Assembly: GCA_013298625.1 (NCBI GenBank)
Contig: JAAFIF010000075.1
Coordinates: 1 to 49,431 of the forward strand
DNA length: 49,431 nucleotides
Source: Myxococcales bacterium
GTDB taxonomy: Bacteria; Myxococcota_A; Polyangia; Polyangiales; Ga0077539
Direction: 5' to 3'
Shown: positions 25,198 to 36,602 of the stretch, in pieces
How the letters are laid out: every line of letters begins with the position of its first letter
Position numbering within the stretch: position 1 is the first letter of the stretch
The notes under the pieces: model-generated
The model's input: only the letters and a program-made list of their open reading frames with translations
What the model was told of the DNA's origin: nothing
Databases searched by the model: none
Translations under genes and position numbers: made by a program

Positions 25198-25703
25198 AGC
25201 CCGTTATTGAATCCATCGAGCGAAGTGAGTCCGAGCACGCGGTAGATGCAGACCCTGACATAAGACGACGAGGCCGGTGCGACCCCACGAATGGGTCGGT
25301 AGCTCCCACAAACTGGCCGCGGAACGAGACCCTGTTTCATCCTCTGTCGCGCGGCGCCATCAACGGCGCGGCGACGGGGGTTCACTGCGGTCGGTGCCCC
25401 GATGTCTCGTCGTAACCCTTCCCGGGCTTCGAGTGTTTGCTCCGAAAGAGAGCGAACCTCGTCGAGGTGCGAACCTTCTTCATCACACGGCCGCTCTGAT
25501 CAGAGCGGTCGAAGAAGGGGCCTCGGCGGAAGCTCCGGGGAGGGTTTCGTCTGTTCAAGGCCCAGGATCTGGTGTATGGGCCGCCCGCTGCGTGTCGGAG
25601 TCCGAAGGCGACAGCCCTGAAGAGCCCGCTCGCGAACTTGAGCAACCGATTGTGAACCGAAGCCGGTGAGAGTCCTCGCCGCGCCCATCCTGGAGACGAG
25701 AAA
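25198..25703 (+). promoter_or_regulatory. Long structured rpsG-fusA intergenic leader without a gene
   Basis: No supported protein-coding frame or tRNA is seen in this roughly 500-bp gap. Several self-complementary elements are. GGCCGGT (25272-25278) pairs with ACTGGCC (25312-25318) around GACCC/GGGTC (25281-25297). A 10-bp stem with two G-U pairs (25341-25350/25371-25380) encloses GCGCC/GGCGC. A perfect 18-bp palindrome lies at 25491-25508, flanked by CCTTCTTC and GAAGAAGG that can extend it. The gap may hold the fusA promoter and a cis-acting RNA. No convincing -10/-35 pair was found. Confidence 0.5.
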
Positions 25704-27863
<2,160 letters not shown>

Positions 27864-27938
27864 TTCGAGGCTGCGGCCCGAGTTCAGCCTCAAAACGTTT
27901 CACAAGAAGTTCGAAGCACTCTCAGGAGAGACAGCGTT

Positions 27939-29135
<1,197 letters not shown>

Positions 29136-29154
29136 TCACTCGGGAAGGGCCAAC

Positions 29155-29338
29155 GGGCTGAGACGATCAGCCCGCGAGTCGCGAGACTCGGGCCCGAGTC
29201 AGCGCTGCGCGAAGAGAGCTCAACAAGAACTCACAGTGGTTTGCGCATCGGTGACGCGGGCCGAACACGGTCCCGACGAAGCTCACAGATTCCTAAGGTT
29301 TCAGCAGAAAAAGCGCCCGCGAGGCACAGCGCGCGGGC
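29155..29338 (+). promoter_or_regulatory. Structured S10-operon leader
   Basis: The 219-bp tuf-rpsJ gap holds no gene. It can form GGGCTGA/TCAGCCC (29155-29173). It can then form either CGAGTC-GCGA-GACTCG (29175-29190, GNRA loop) or the 16-bp palindrome GACTCGGGCCCGAGTC (29185-29200), two structures that share a strand and exclude each other. A third stem, GCCCGCG/CGCGGGC (29315-29338), lies just before the rpsJ start. This resembles in kind, not in sequence, the L4-controlled S10 leader of E. coli. Confidence 0.45.
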
Positions 29339-29354
29339 AGAGTGAGAAGTTGTC

Positions 29355-29660
29355 ATGACGACGAAGATTCGTATCCGCCTGAAGGCGTACGATCACAAGC
29401 TGCTCGACCAGGCCGTGGCCGAGATCGTCGAGACCGCGCGAGGGACGAACGCGCGCGTGGCGGGACCGATCCCGCTGCCGACGAAGATCAATCGATACAC
29501 CGTGCTGCGCTCTCCTCACGTGGACAAGAAGTCCCGTGAGCAGTTCGAGATCCGCACGCACAAGCGTTTGCTCGACATCCTCGAGCCGACGCAGGCAACC
29601 CTGGACGCGTTGATGAAGCTCGACCTTTCGGCGGGCGTCGACGTTGAGATCAAGAGCTGA
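29355..29660 (+). CDS. rpsJ: 30S ribosomal protein S10
   Basis: S10 is a 30S head protein and transcription-antitermination factor (NusE). The 101-aa product shows KIRIRLKAYDHKLLDQAV, the GPIPLPTKINRYTVLRSPHVDKKSREQFE loop, split here by its Pro/Arg run, and the KRLLDILEPTQATLDALMKLDL end with normal length. It is first gene of the S10 cluster. The next gene is rplD after 13 bp, whereas rplC would normally come in between. Confidence 0.98.
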   Translation: MTTKIRIRLKAYDHKLLDQAVAEIVETARGTNARVAGPIPLPTKINRYTVLRSPHVDKKSREQFEIRTHKRLLDILEPTQATLDALMKLDLSAGVDVEIKS

Positions 29661-29673
29661 GAGGTCGAGAGCC

Positions 29674-30306
29674 ATGGCACAGGTGGACCTGCTCGACATC
29701 GAGTCCAAGAAGGTCGGAACGATCGACCTCAAGGACGAGGTGTTCGGTATTCAAGAGATCAACCAGAACCTCTTCTACGAAGTGGTGAAGGCACAGCTGG
29801 CTTCGCGCCGTGCGGGAACGCACGCGGCGAAGGAGCGCGCTGCCGTCTCCGGTTCGAAGAAGAAGATCTACAAGCAGAAGGGCACTGGCGCTTCCCGTCA
29901 CGGAAGCAAGCGCGCTCCGCAGCTGTACAAGGGCGGCGTCGCGCACCCGCCGATTCCGCGTTCGTACGCGTATCGGCCCCCGGCGCAGGTGCGCTCGGGC
30001 GCGCTTCGCCACGCGCTGTCGCTGTACCTCAAGGAGGGACGGCTCACGATCGTCGACAAGTGGGAGCCTTCGGACTTCAAGACCAAGGCGATCGCGAGCG
30101 CGATTGGCAAGCTCAACGCGAAGGGCGGATCGGCGATCGTCGTCGACGCGTCGTCGAACGACAAGCTCCGGATGTCTACGCGCAACCTCGAGAACGCGAC
30201 GTTCCTGCCGCCCGAGGGCGTGAACGTGTACGACATTCTTCGCCACGATCACCTCATCCTGACGCAGAACGCGGCGCGCGCCCTCGAAGCGCGTCTGGCC
30301 GGCTGA
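29674..30306 (+). CDS. rplD: 50S ribosomal protein L4
   Basis: L4 binds 23S rRNA and its loop lines the peptide exit tunnel. In E. coli it also represses the S10 operon. The 210-aa product (ATG 29674, GAGG upstream) has the family pattern: GTIDLKDEVFG, NLFYEVVKAQLASRRAGTH, the tunnel loop with KIYKQKGTGASRHGSKRAPQ, GGVAHPPIPRSYAYR, and the C-terminal LPPEGVNVYDILRHDHLILT. A longer frame begins inside the rpsJ end and is not used. It is directly behind rpsJ because rplC is missing here. Confidence 0.97.
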   Translation: MAQVDLLDIESKKVGTIDLKDEVFGIQEINQNLFYEVVKAQLASRRAGTHAAKERAAVSGSKKKIYKQKGTGASRHGSKRAPQLYKGGVAHPPIPRSYAYRPPAQVRSGALRHALSLYLKEGRLTIVDKWEPSDFKTKAIASAIGKLNAKGGSAIVVDASSNDKLRMSTRNLENATFLPPEGVNVYDILRHDHLILTQNAARALEARLAG

Positions 30307-30328
30307 TTTCCTGCGGAGTGCAAGTGTC

Positions 30329-30628
30329 ATGACCGTTGTTGCTCACAAGATCCTTCGCAGGCCCCTGATCCTCACGGAGAAGGGCAACAGCCTGCGCGAG
30401 AAGCAGAACCAGTACTCGTTCGAAGTCGCTCGCGAAGCGACGAAGGACGAGATCCGCGCGGCGGTGGAGAAGGCCTTCCCCGACGTGCACGTGGTGGCGG
30501 TGCGAACGCTGCTCGTTCGCGGCAAGGACCGCCGCATGGGCCGTGGATACGCGAAGCTGCAGAACTGGAAGAAAGCGATCGTCACGCTGAAGGACGGCGA
30601 GAAGATCGAGTTCTTCGAGGCGTTCTGA
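30329..30628 (+). CDS. rplW: 50S ribosomal protein L23
   Basis: L23 lies at the tunnel exit and docks trigger factor and SRP. The 99-aa product has the expected ILRRPLILTEKGNSLREKQNQYSFEV beginning, the AVEKAFPDVHVVAVRTLLVRGK stretch with a long loop (KDRRMGRGYAKLQNWKKAIVTL), and the EKIEFFEAF end. GGAG (30314-30317) lies about 11 bp before the ATG. Order rplD-rplW-rplB is as usual. Confidence 0.97.
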   Translation: MTVVAHKILRRPLILTEKGNSLREKQNQYSFEVAREATKDEIRAAVEKAFPDVHVVAVRTLLVRGKDRRMGRGYAKLQNWKKAIVTLKDGEKIEFFEAF

Positions 30629-30659
30629 GCGCGCAGGGAAAAGGCGTCGGAGACAAGCT

Positions 30660-31493
30660 ATGGCAGTCAAGAACTTCAAGCCCCGCACCCCCGCGCGGCG
30701 CTATCTCACCACGAGCTCGTTCGAAGAGCTGACGGTGGGCAACGAGCCTCTGCGCGCGTTGCTCGAGCCGCAGCACTCGACCGGCGGCCGCAACCACTAC
30801 GGGCGCATCACGTCGCGCTTTCGTGGAGGCGGACACAAGCAGCGCTTCCGCCTGATCGACTGGAAGCGCAACAAGATCGGCGTCCCCGGCAAGGTGGCGA
30901 CGATCGAGTACGATCCCAACCGCACCGCGCGCATCGCCCTCGTGAACTACGCGGACGGCGAGAAGCGCTACATCCTGGCTCCGGACGGCCTGAAGGCGGG
31001 CGACACGATCGTCTCGTCGCGCAACGCCGACATCAAGCCGGGCAACGCTCTTCCGCTGCGCTTCATCCCGCTCGGAACGACGGTGCACAACATCGAGCTG
31101 AAGGTCGGCAAGGGCGCGCAGCTCGTGCGCTCGGCTGGCTCGTCGGCGCAGGTGATCGCGAAGGAAGGCGACTGGGGCCAGATCCGTCTGCCCTCTGGTG
31201 AGATCCGCAAGATCCACTTGGATTGCCGCTGCACGATCGGTCAGGTCTCGAACGCCGAGCACGCCAACATCTCGCTCGGCAAGGCGGGACGTCAGCGTTG
31301 GCTCGGGTTCCGCCCGCACAACCGCGGCGTCGCGATGAACCCGGTCGATCACCCGATGGGTGGTGGCGAAGGCCGCACCTCGGGTGGTCGTCACCCGTGC
31401 TCTCCGTGGGGTCAGCTCGCGAAGGGCCTCAAGACGCGCTCGAACAAGCGCACCGACTCGATGATCATCAAGCGTCGCAACGTGAAGGGTTGA
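30660..31493 (+). CDS. rplB: 50S ribosomal protein L2
   Basis: L2 is needed for subunit association and peptidyl-transferase assembly. The 277-aa product is full length. It has GGRNHYGRITSRFRGGGHKQ, the RNA-binding centre, and the conserved C-terminal loop NPVDHPMGGGEGRTSGGRHP with the essential His of VDHPMGG. The end SMIIKRRNVKG is normal. GGAG (30649-30652) precedes the ATG by 7 bp. rpsS starts 3 bp after the stop. Confidence 0.98.
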   Translation: MAVKNFKPRTPARRYLTTSSFEELTVGNEPLRALLEPQHSTGGRNHYGRITSRFRGGGHKQRFRLIDWKRNKIGVPGKVATIEYDPNRTARIALVNYADGEKRYILAPDGLKAGDTIVSSRNADIKPGNALPLRFIPLGTTVHNIELKVGKGAQLVRSAGSSAQVIAKEGDWGQIRLPSGEIRKIHLDCRCTIGQVSNAEHANISLGKAGRQRWLGFRPHNRGVAMNPVDHPMGGGEGRTSGGRHPCSPWGQLAKGLKTRSNKRTDSMIIKRRNVKG

Positions 31494-31496
31494 TCC

Positions 31497-31799
31497 ATGG
31501 CTCGCTCGCTCAAGAAGGGTCCCTTCGTGGACCTGCACCTCAGCACCAAGATCGACAAGGCCGTGCAAGCCCGGTCGAAGACCCCGATCAAGACCTGGTC
31601 GCGTCGCTCGACGATCGTCCCCGAGGCCGTCGGCCTCACGTTCAACGTGCACAACGGGAAGAAGTTCATCCCGGTGTTCGTCACGGAGAACATGGTCGGT
31701 CACAAGTTCGGCGAGTTCTCGCCGACGCGCACGTTCTCGGGACACGCCGGCGACCGCAAGTCCAAGGCTGGTCCGGGCAAGGGAACGGGCAAGAAGTGA
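31497..31799 (+). CDS. rpsS: 30S ribosomal protein S19
   Basis: S19 pairs with S13 in the 30S head. The 100-aa product is typical: MARSLKKGPFVDLHL, IKTWSRRSTIVPEAVGLTFNVHNGKKF, and the GHKFGEFSPTRTFSGHAGD signature. It is the last ribosomal gene here. Normally rplV, rpsC and rplP follow, but none is present, and a 13-bp UUCG hairpin covers its stop codon. Confidence 0.98.
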   Translation: MARSLKKGPFVDLHLSTKIDKAVQARSKTPIKTWSRRSTIVPEAVGLTFNVHNGKKFIPVFVTENMVGHKFGEFSPTRTFSGHAGDRKSKAGPGKGTGKK

Positions 31800-31824
31800 T
31801 CGCTGCCTTCGGGCAGTGATCGCT
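31795..31824 (+). terminator. UUCG-loop hairpin closing the S10 cluster
   Basis: AGTGATCGCTGCC (31795-31807) pairs with GGCAGTGATCGCT (31812-31824) over 13 bp, two of them G-U, with the stable C(UUCG)G tetraloop. It includes the rpsS stop codon. No U-run follows, so it is not a standard intrinsic terminator. It may work with Rho or protect the 3' end. Confidence 0.55.
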
Positions 31825-32002
31825 CGGGAGGGGCAAAGTCAGAGGGCTCGTCGCAGCAGTGCGATGGGCCTTCGGCGTTTCTCCGATGACGAGCGAGCGC
31901 TGGATGGGTTGTGAGCGGGCACCATCCGTGGAGGGCCTGCTGCGGCACCGGCGTGTCGTTGATCGAGGCCTAGTGATCCTCGTACGATCGACAGGCTTCA
32001 GC

Positions 32003-32413
32003 ATGATTCCAACCTCGTGGCGCTCGGTGTGGGTTGCCCTCGCGTGCGCGACCGCGAGCGCAGCGTGTCGTCGTGAGCGGCCCGCGCCGTCTCAGTGCGA
32101 ACGCGCGCGCGGGGCGTGGCAAGGAGTGCGCTTCGAGGGCGCGCCGCCGATCGCGGAAGCAGACACCATGCTCAACGAGGCGTCGCTCGCGACTCGCTGG
32201 GTGCTCACTGCGAGCTCACTGCGACGGCCGGGCAGGAGCGTTGCGCAGGTGATGAGCGCACGCGATCACGGAGGCTTCTGTGCGCTGTACATTGAGCAAG
32301 GAGCGCAGATGCCTCAGCTGATTCGGCTCTTCGTCGACGCGCGAGACGAGCTTCATGCGCCGCAGTCGAGCGCGCTCAACGCTCCGATGATGGTGTTTCG
32401 GCGCGTGCGCTGA
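32003..32413 (+). CDS. Small lipoprotein, paralogue of the gene at 39888
   Basis: A 136-aa lipoprotein: signal WVALACATASAAC (Cys22), then CERARGAWQGVRFEG, a strand-rich body (RWVLTASSLRRPG) and the end PMMVFRRVR. It aligns over its whole length with the lipoprotein at 39888-40292. Shared positions are CER..G.WQG.R.EG, an Ala/Leu helix, RW.LT..SL.R, G.C, RL.V...DEL.A and the P..V..RV end. This suggests a small lipocalin-like or beta-barrel domain of unknown ligand. The ATG at 32003 is chosen because it starts the signal. A frame open from 31859 is not needed. The first 200 bp after rpsS hold no other gene. Confidence 0.65.
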   Translation: MIPTSWRSVWVALACATASAACRRERPAPSQCERARGAWQGVRFEGAPPIAEADTMLNEASLATRWVLTASSLRRPGRSVAQVMSARDHGGFCALYIEQGAQMPQLIRLFVDARDELHAPQSSALNAPMMVFRRVR

Positions 32414-32461
32414 GCGCCGCCGCCAGCGCGGCCAATCGCCGTGCAGGTACACTCTGCTCGG

Positions 32462-33184
32462 ATGCCATTCATTGTGTTGTTCGCGGCGCAGCGCGGGGTC
32501 GGGCCCGAGGGGATCGATCGTCTCGCGCGGGCGCTGGGCAGGACGTGGATCGAAGCGAAGCAGTGGACGATCAACGCCAGCCCGCGGGTGATCGCGCGGG
32601 TGAGCGACGGCGTGGAGGCTGAGCGGTGCGTACGTGCGCTGCGCGAGGAGGGACTCGACGCAGAGGCCGTCGACGAGGCAGAGGTCAGCGCGTCGAGCGC
32701 GATGCTGCGGCCGCGCGTGGTGCGCGTGCTCGACGGAATGATCGAGGCCGACGGACACCAGCTGGCGTACGACCTGGTGCGCGCATTGGTGCGCGCTCGG
32801 ATGGTGACGTCGGTGGCGCGCTCGACGATCGAGGTCGAGAGGGTGCAGGCCGGGCGCGGGACCGCGGTCGTGAGCCGCCAGAAGACCGAGCACGAGCGCG
32901 TGGTCGAAGAGGCGCTGTTTGTGTTCGGCGCGCACGGAGAGCGGTGGCTGCTCGTTCACAGCGCGATTCGCTATGGCGCGTTGGGGGTGCCGCTGCGCCC
33001 GTCGCAGCGAGAGAACTTCGAGCTGTTGCTCTCGATGCTGCGCGCGAGGGTGGCTGCCGAGCGCTTCGACGACGCGCTGCGGGACGGCGCTGTCGCGACG
33101 GGCGACGGGGTGCGCATCCTCGACGTGCTCGTGCATGCGCTCGCGCGTCGACGTGGAGGACTCGCGCGTCCGCCGATGCGATGA
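32462..33184 (+). CDS. Uncharacterised cytoplasmic protein
   Basis: A 240-aa protein without signal or membrane segment. It has two parts: an N-terminal alpha/beta region (MPFIVLFAAQRGVGPEG, ERCVRALREEGLDAEAVDEAEV), reminiscent of a small domain that packs a strand-helix-strand, and a larger one rich in Arg and Val (LFVFGAHGERWLLVHSAIRYGALG). I recognise no family. Long Myxococcota-specific hypotheticals with this composition are common. ATG 32462 is preferred to the GTG at 32441. It lies in the same direction as, and 81 bp before, the M3 peptidase. Confidence 0.55.
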   Translation: MPFIVLFAAQRGVGPEGIDRLARALGRTWIEAKQWTINASPRVIARVSDGVEAERCVRALREEGLDAEAVDEAEVSASSAMLRPRVVRVLDGMIEADGHQLAYDLVRALVRARMVTSVARSTIEVERVQAGRGTAVVSRQKTEHERVVEEALFVFGAHGERWLLVHSAIRYGALGVPLRPSQRENFELLLSMLRARVAAERFDDALRDGAVATGDGVRILDVLVHALARRRGGLARPPMR

Positions 33185-33265
33185 GCGCTAGGGAGCGACG
33201 ATTCTCGGGGTGACTCTGCGGCGCGCGTGCTGTCAACGGGCGCGCGGGCGAGGCGCGGTGTACAA

Positions 33266-35314
33266 ATGCACGCGATGACCGAAAGCGAAAACCCGCTGCT
33301 CGCGCAGTGGAACGGGCCGTATGGGATCGCGCCGTTTGCGCGTGTGCGCGCCGAGCACTTCGAGCCCGCGCTCGAGCGCGTGATGGCCGAGCACCGCGCG
33401 GAGATCGACGCGATCGCGAGTGATCCAGCGGAGCCGTCGTTCGACAACACGATCGCCGCGCTCGATCGCGCGGGGCGCTCGCTGGCGCGGGTCGAGAGCC
33501 TGCTGTCCAACCTGGTGAGCGCCGAGACTTCGCCCGAGCTGCAGGCGGTCGATCGGCGAGTGCAGCCCGTGCTCGCGGCGCACCACCAGGCGATGCGCAC
33601 GCACGCGGCGGTGTTTGCGCGGATCGACGCGGTGCACGCGCGTCGGACAGAGCTCGGACTCGATGGCGAGTCGCTGCGGCTCGTCGAGCGGCTGCACTTG
33701 GACTTTGTGCGAACCGGGGCGCGGCTGGACGACGCGTCGCGCGCGCGGCTCGCGCAGATCGCCGAGCAGAAGGCGACGCTGTCGACGCAGTTCGAGCAGA
33801 ACGTGCTGGCTGACGAGTCTTCGTACGCGCTGGTGCTGAGCGGCGAGGACGAGCTCGCGGGGCTTCCGGCGTTCTTGCGGGACGCGGCGCGCACGGCGGC
33901 GAGCGAGCGTGGGCACGAGGGCAAGTGGGCGATCACGCTGAGCCGGTCGTTGATCGTGCCGTTCTTGACGTACTCCGAGCGAAGGGACCTGCGCGAGACG
34001 GTGTTTCGCGCGTGGGTCTCGCGCGGCGAGAGCGGCGGAGCGACGGACAATCGGGCCATCGCGCGGACGTTGCTCGCGTTGCGCGCAGAGCAAGCGCGGC
34101 TGCACGGCTACGCCAACTATGCAGCGTTTGCGCTGGTCGATCGTATGGCGCAGCGCCCCGAGAACGTGACCGAGCTGCTGCGCAAAGTGTGGGGACCTGC
34201 CCGTGCGCGGGCGGTGCAAGAGCGCGACGCGCTTCGCGAAGAGGCGAGGACGCTCGGATACGAGCACGAGATCGAGCCGTGGGACTGGCGCTTCTTCGCC
34301 GAGCGGGTGCGGCAGCGGCGCTATCAGCTCGATGAGGTCGAGCTGAAGGCGTACTTCTCGCTGGATGCGATGATCGCGGCGATGTTCGACTGCGCTCAGC
34401 GGCTCTTCGGCCTGCGCTTCGAGCGTCGCGAGGACATCGTCGCGTACCATCCAGACGTTCGTGTGTACGAGGTCTTCGCGAGGGACGGCGCGGCGGTGGG
34501 GCTGTTCTTGTCGGACAACTTCGCGCGTCCGAGCAAGATGGGCGGCGCGTGGATGAGCGAGTACCAGCTGCAGAGTCGCAGCGCGGGCGAGACGCTTCCC
34601 ATCATCGCGAACCACAACAATTTCGCGAAGGGCGCGCCGACGCTGCTGTCGCTCGACGACGCCAAGACGCTGTTTCACGAGTTCGGGCACGGGCTGCACG
34701 GACTCTTGTCCAACGTGCGATATCGCAGGCTCTCGGGCACCAACGTGCTGCAGGACTTCGTCGAGCTGCCGTCGCAGATCTTCGAGCACTGGATCGAGCA
34801 GCCCTCGGTGCTGCGCGAGCACGCGAGGCACTATCAGACGGACGAGCCCATTCCTGATGCGCTGATCGAGCGGGTGCAGCGCGCGCGGCGGTTCAACCAG
34901 GGGTTCGAGACCGTGGAGTACACCGCGTGCGCTCTGCTGGACCTCGCGCTGCACACGCGGGGCGACGCGGACGGCGTGGACATCACCGAGTTCGAGCGCG
35001 AAGAGCTCGCGCGCATCGAGATGCCGAAGGAGATCGTGCTGCGCCATCGGCTTCCGCATTTCGGGCACTTGTTCTCGGGGGACGGCTACGCGGCGGGCTA
35101 CTACGTGTATCTCTGGGCGGAGGTGCTCGACGCGGACGGGTTCGACGCCTTCGTCGAAGCGGGGGACATCTTCGACCGCGCCGTGGCCGACCGGCTGTTG
35201 CGCTATGTCTACTCTGCGGGAAACACCCTCGAGCCCGGCGCTGCGTACCGCGCGTTTCGCGGCCGAGATCCCGCGGTCGAGCCGCTGCTCGACAAGCGCG
35301 GGCTGCGGTCGTAG
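33266..35314 (+). CDS. M3-family metallopeptidase (oligopeptidase A / peptidyl-dipeptidase Dcp type)
   Basis: M3 peptidases are zinc enzymes that degrade short peptides in a closed channel. The 682-aa product has the zinc motif HEFGH (His471-His475) in TLFHEFGHGLHGLLS and the third ligand region QDFVELPSQIFEHW. It begins NPLLAQWNGPYGIAPFARVRAEHFEPAL, the standard opening of the OpdA/Dcp branch, and ends with the FGHLFSGDGYAAGYYVYLWAEV block. There is no signal peptide, so it is cytoplasmic. ATG 33266 is given; ATG 33275 is equally possible. It is a housekeeping peptide-recycling enzyme, with no context linking it to the neighbouring nucleotide genes. Confidence 0.95.
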   Translation: MHAMTESENPLLAQWNGPYGIAPFARVRAEHFEPALERVMAEHRAEIDAIASDPAEPSFDNTIAALDRAGRSLARVESLLSNLVSAETSPELQAVDRRVQPVLAAHHQAMRTHAAVFARIDAVHARRTELGLDGESLRLVERLHLDFVRTGARLDDASRARLAQIAEQKATLSTQFEQNVLADESSYALVLSGEDELAGLPAFLRDAARTAASERGHEGKWAITLSRSLIVPFLTYSERRDLRETVFRAWVSRGESGGATDNRAIARTLLALRAEQARLHGYANYAAFALVDRMAQRPENVTELLRKVWGPARARAVQERDALREEARTLGYEHEIEPWDWRFFAERVRQRRYQLDEVELKAYFSLDAMIAAMFDCAQRLFGLRFERREDIVAYHPDVRVYEVFARDGAAVGLFLSDNFARPSKMGGAWMSEYQLQSRSAGETLPIIANHNNFAKGAPTLLSLDDAKTLFHEFGHGLHGLLSNVRYRRLSGTNVLQDFVELPSQIFEHWIEQPSVLREHARHYQTDEPIPDALIERVQRARRFNQGFETVEYTACALLDLALHTRGDADGVDITEFEREELARIEMPKEIVLRHRLPHFGHLFSGDGYAAGYYVYLWAEVLDADGFDAFVEAGDIFDRAVADRLLRYVYSAGNTLEPGAAYRAFRGRDPAVEPLLDKRGLRS

Positions 35315-35346
35315 ACCAACGCGCTCGCTCGCGCGTCGTACGCTCG

Positions 35347-35820
35347 ATGAGCGTGCGCGCGTCGATGTTGGCCGTGGTGCTGCTGGCGGCTCCGTTGATT
35401 TCGTGGGCTCCAGACTGGGGACGCGAGGACTGGCCGCGGCAGCTCGTCGCGCGGTGCCGGGACGTGGCGCTGCTGGCGAACACTGGGCTGCGCATCGAGT
35501 GCGCGCCGAGCGGGGCGTTTGCGGCGTTCTTGGGCGAGGTGGACATGGCGATCGCGCATCGGATGGGCGCGACCGCGCTGTGGAGTCGCTTCGTCGACGC
35601 GGGCCTTCGGCGCGGCGGAGTGCGGGTGTTCTCGGTCGGGGCGCTGGTGATCGTCGAGCACACGACGTGCGGCGCGTGTCGACGCGTGATGGGCACCACG
35701 TGGATGATCGACCCCGCGCTGGCGACGCCGACGACGCTGGCGGCGGCGCAGCGCGAGGCGGGGCTGCGACCGGCTCCGCTCTTGCGCACGGTGGCCGCGT
35801 GGCGAACAGCGCGCCCTTGA
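35347..35820 (+). CDS. Small exported protein with a CGAC motif
   Basis: A 157-aa protein with an N-terminal signal (SMLAVVLLAAPLISWA) and a mature part that contains IECAPSGAFAAFLGEVDMAIAHRMG, VIVEHTTCGACRRVMG and a C-terminal helix. The CxxC of TTCGACRR could be redox-active or bind metal, but the fold is not that of thioredoxin as far as can be seen. The gene starts 32 bp after the peptidase and is separated from the next by 71 bp. Function unknown. Confidence 0.6.
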   Translation: MSVRASMLAVVLLAAPLISWAPDWGREDWPRQLVARCRDVALLANTGLRIECAPSGAFAAFLGEVDMAIAHRMGATALWSRFVDAGLRRGGVRVFSVGALVIVEHTTCGACRRVMGTTWMIDPALATPTTLAAAQREAGLRPAPLLRTVAAWRTARP

Positions 35821-35891
35821 GCGCAGGGCGTGCGCGTCGGGCGCGAAGTGCGCGCTCGAAAACGCTGTGAATGGAGTGATAGATCGCGGTT

Positions 35892-36578
35892 GTGCCCCGC
35901 TCGGTCTCGCTCGCGTGCGCGCTCTCGATCACGCTGATGGCGTCGGTCGCGCGCGGGGACGTCGAGAGCTGGACGTGGGTCGAGCACCGCTCGCCGTTGC
36001 TGCGGTCGAGCCCGCGCAGCGCGAGGGTGCAGCTGCGGGGCTTTTACGACTTCAGGCTCACCGGGCGGCATCAGGGGGTGGGGCTGGTGTTCGCGCGGAT
36101 CGGGCCGGTGATCGAGGTGCTCTCTTGGCTCTCGGTCGCGGTGAACTACGCGGCGTTTACGTCGCGAACGCCCCCGACGGGGCCGTCGTTTTGGGAGCAG
36201 CGCGTGGAGGTCGAGGGCACGGCGACGCTTCGATTGGGCGCGCTGACGCTCTCGCACCGGCAGCGGTACGAGTCACGGTGGCGCGCGGGGTGGCATCACT
36301 TTCGACTGCGGTTTCAGGGGCGGGCGACGTGGATTCCCGCGCGTTCGAAGGTGGGCGTGTACCTCTGGGAAGAAGCGCTGATCGACCCCAACGCGACCGA
36401 CGCGCGGGGGGCTCTTGCGCCGGGCTTCTACGAGAACCGCGCGGGCGTCGGGTTGACCTTCGCGGTCTCGTCGGGCGTGAAGATCGACGTCGGGTACGTG
36501 CTGCGCGCGCGGCAGCCAGCGCAGTGGGAGATCGACCACGTCGCGCACACGAGCTTCGCGTTTACGCTGCGAGATTGA
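35892..36578 (+). CDS. DUF2490-type outer-membrane protein
   Basis: A 228-aa exported protein from a GTG start. The signal is MPRSVSLACALSITLMASVARG. The body is a series of amphipathic strands: ESWTWVEHRSPL, RGFYDFRLTG, LSWLSVAVNYAAFTS, LTLSHRQRYESRWR, RLRFQGRATWIP, VGVYLWEEALI, FYENRAGVGLTF, KIDVGYVLRAR, and the last strand HTSFAFTLRD. The R-x-R-(F/Y)-E-x-R-(W/F) motif and the terminal strand fit DUF2490 barrels of unknown cargo. The end lies 24 bp before the ATG of the Ham1-ThyX-like gene, so they may share a transcript. Confidence 0.72.
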   Translation: MPRSVSLACALSITLMASVARGDVESWTWVEHRSPLLRSSPRSARVQLRGFYDFRLTGRHQGVGLVFARIGPVIEVLSWLSVAVNYAAFTSRTPPTGPSFWEQRVEVEGTATLRLGALTLSHRQRYESRWRAGWHHFRLRFQGRATWIPARSKVGVYLWEEALIDPNATDARGALAPGFYENRAGVGLTFAVSSGVKIDVGYVLRARQPAQWEIDHVAHTSFAFTLRD

Positions 36579-36602
36579 CGGTACGCTCCGCGCACGGTGG
36601 TC

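Noticed and set aside
25277..25669. Short frames in the rpsG-fusA gap
   Set aside because: No ribosome-binding site, no homologous motif, composition unlike neighbouring genes, and they cover the hairpins and palindrome.
25161..25703. A tRNA gene in the str operon gap
   Set aside because: No T-loop GTTCRA box with matching acceptor stem was found here or in the tuf-rpsJ gap.
33233..35932. 899-residue open frame on the minus strand across the M3 peptidase
   Set aside because: Antisense to a gene with all family motifs, with Arg/His/Val-rich composition and no recognisable domain.
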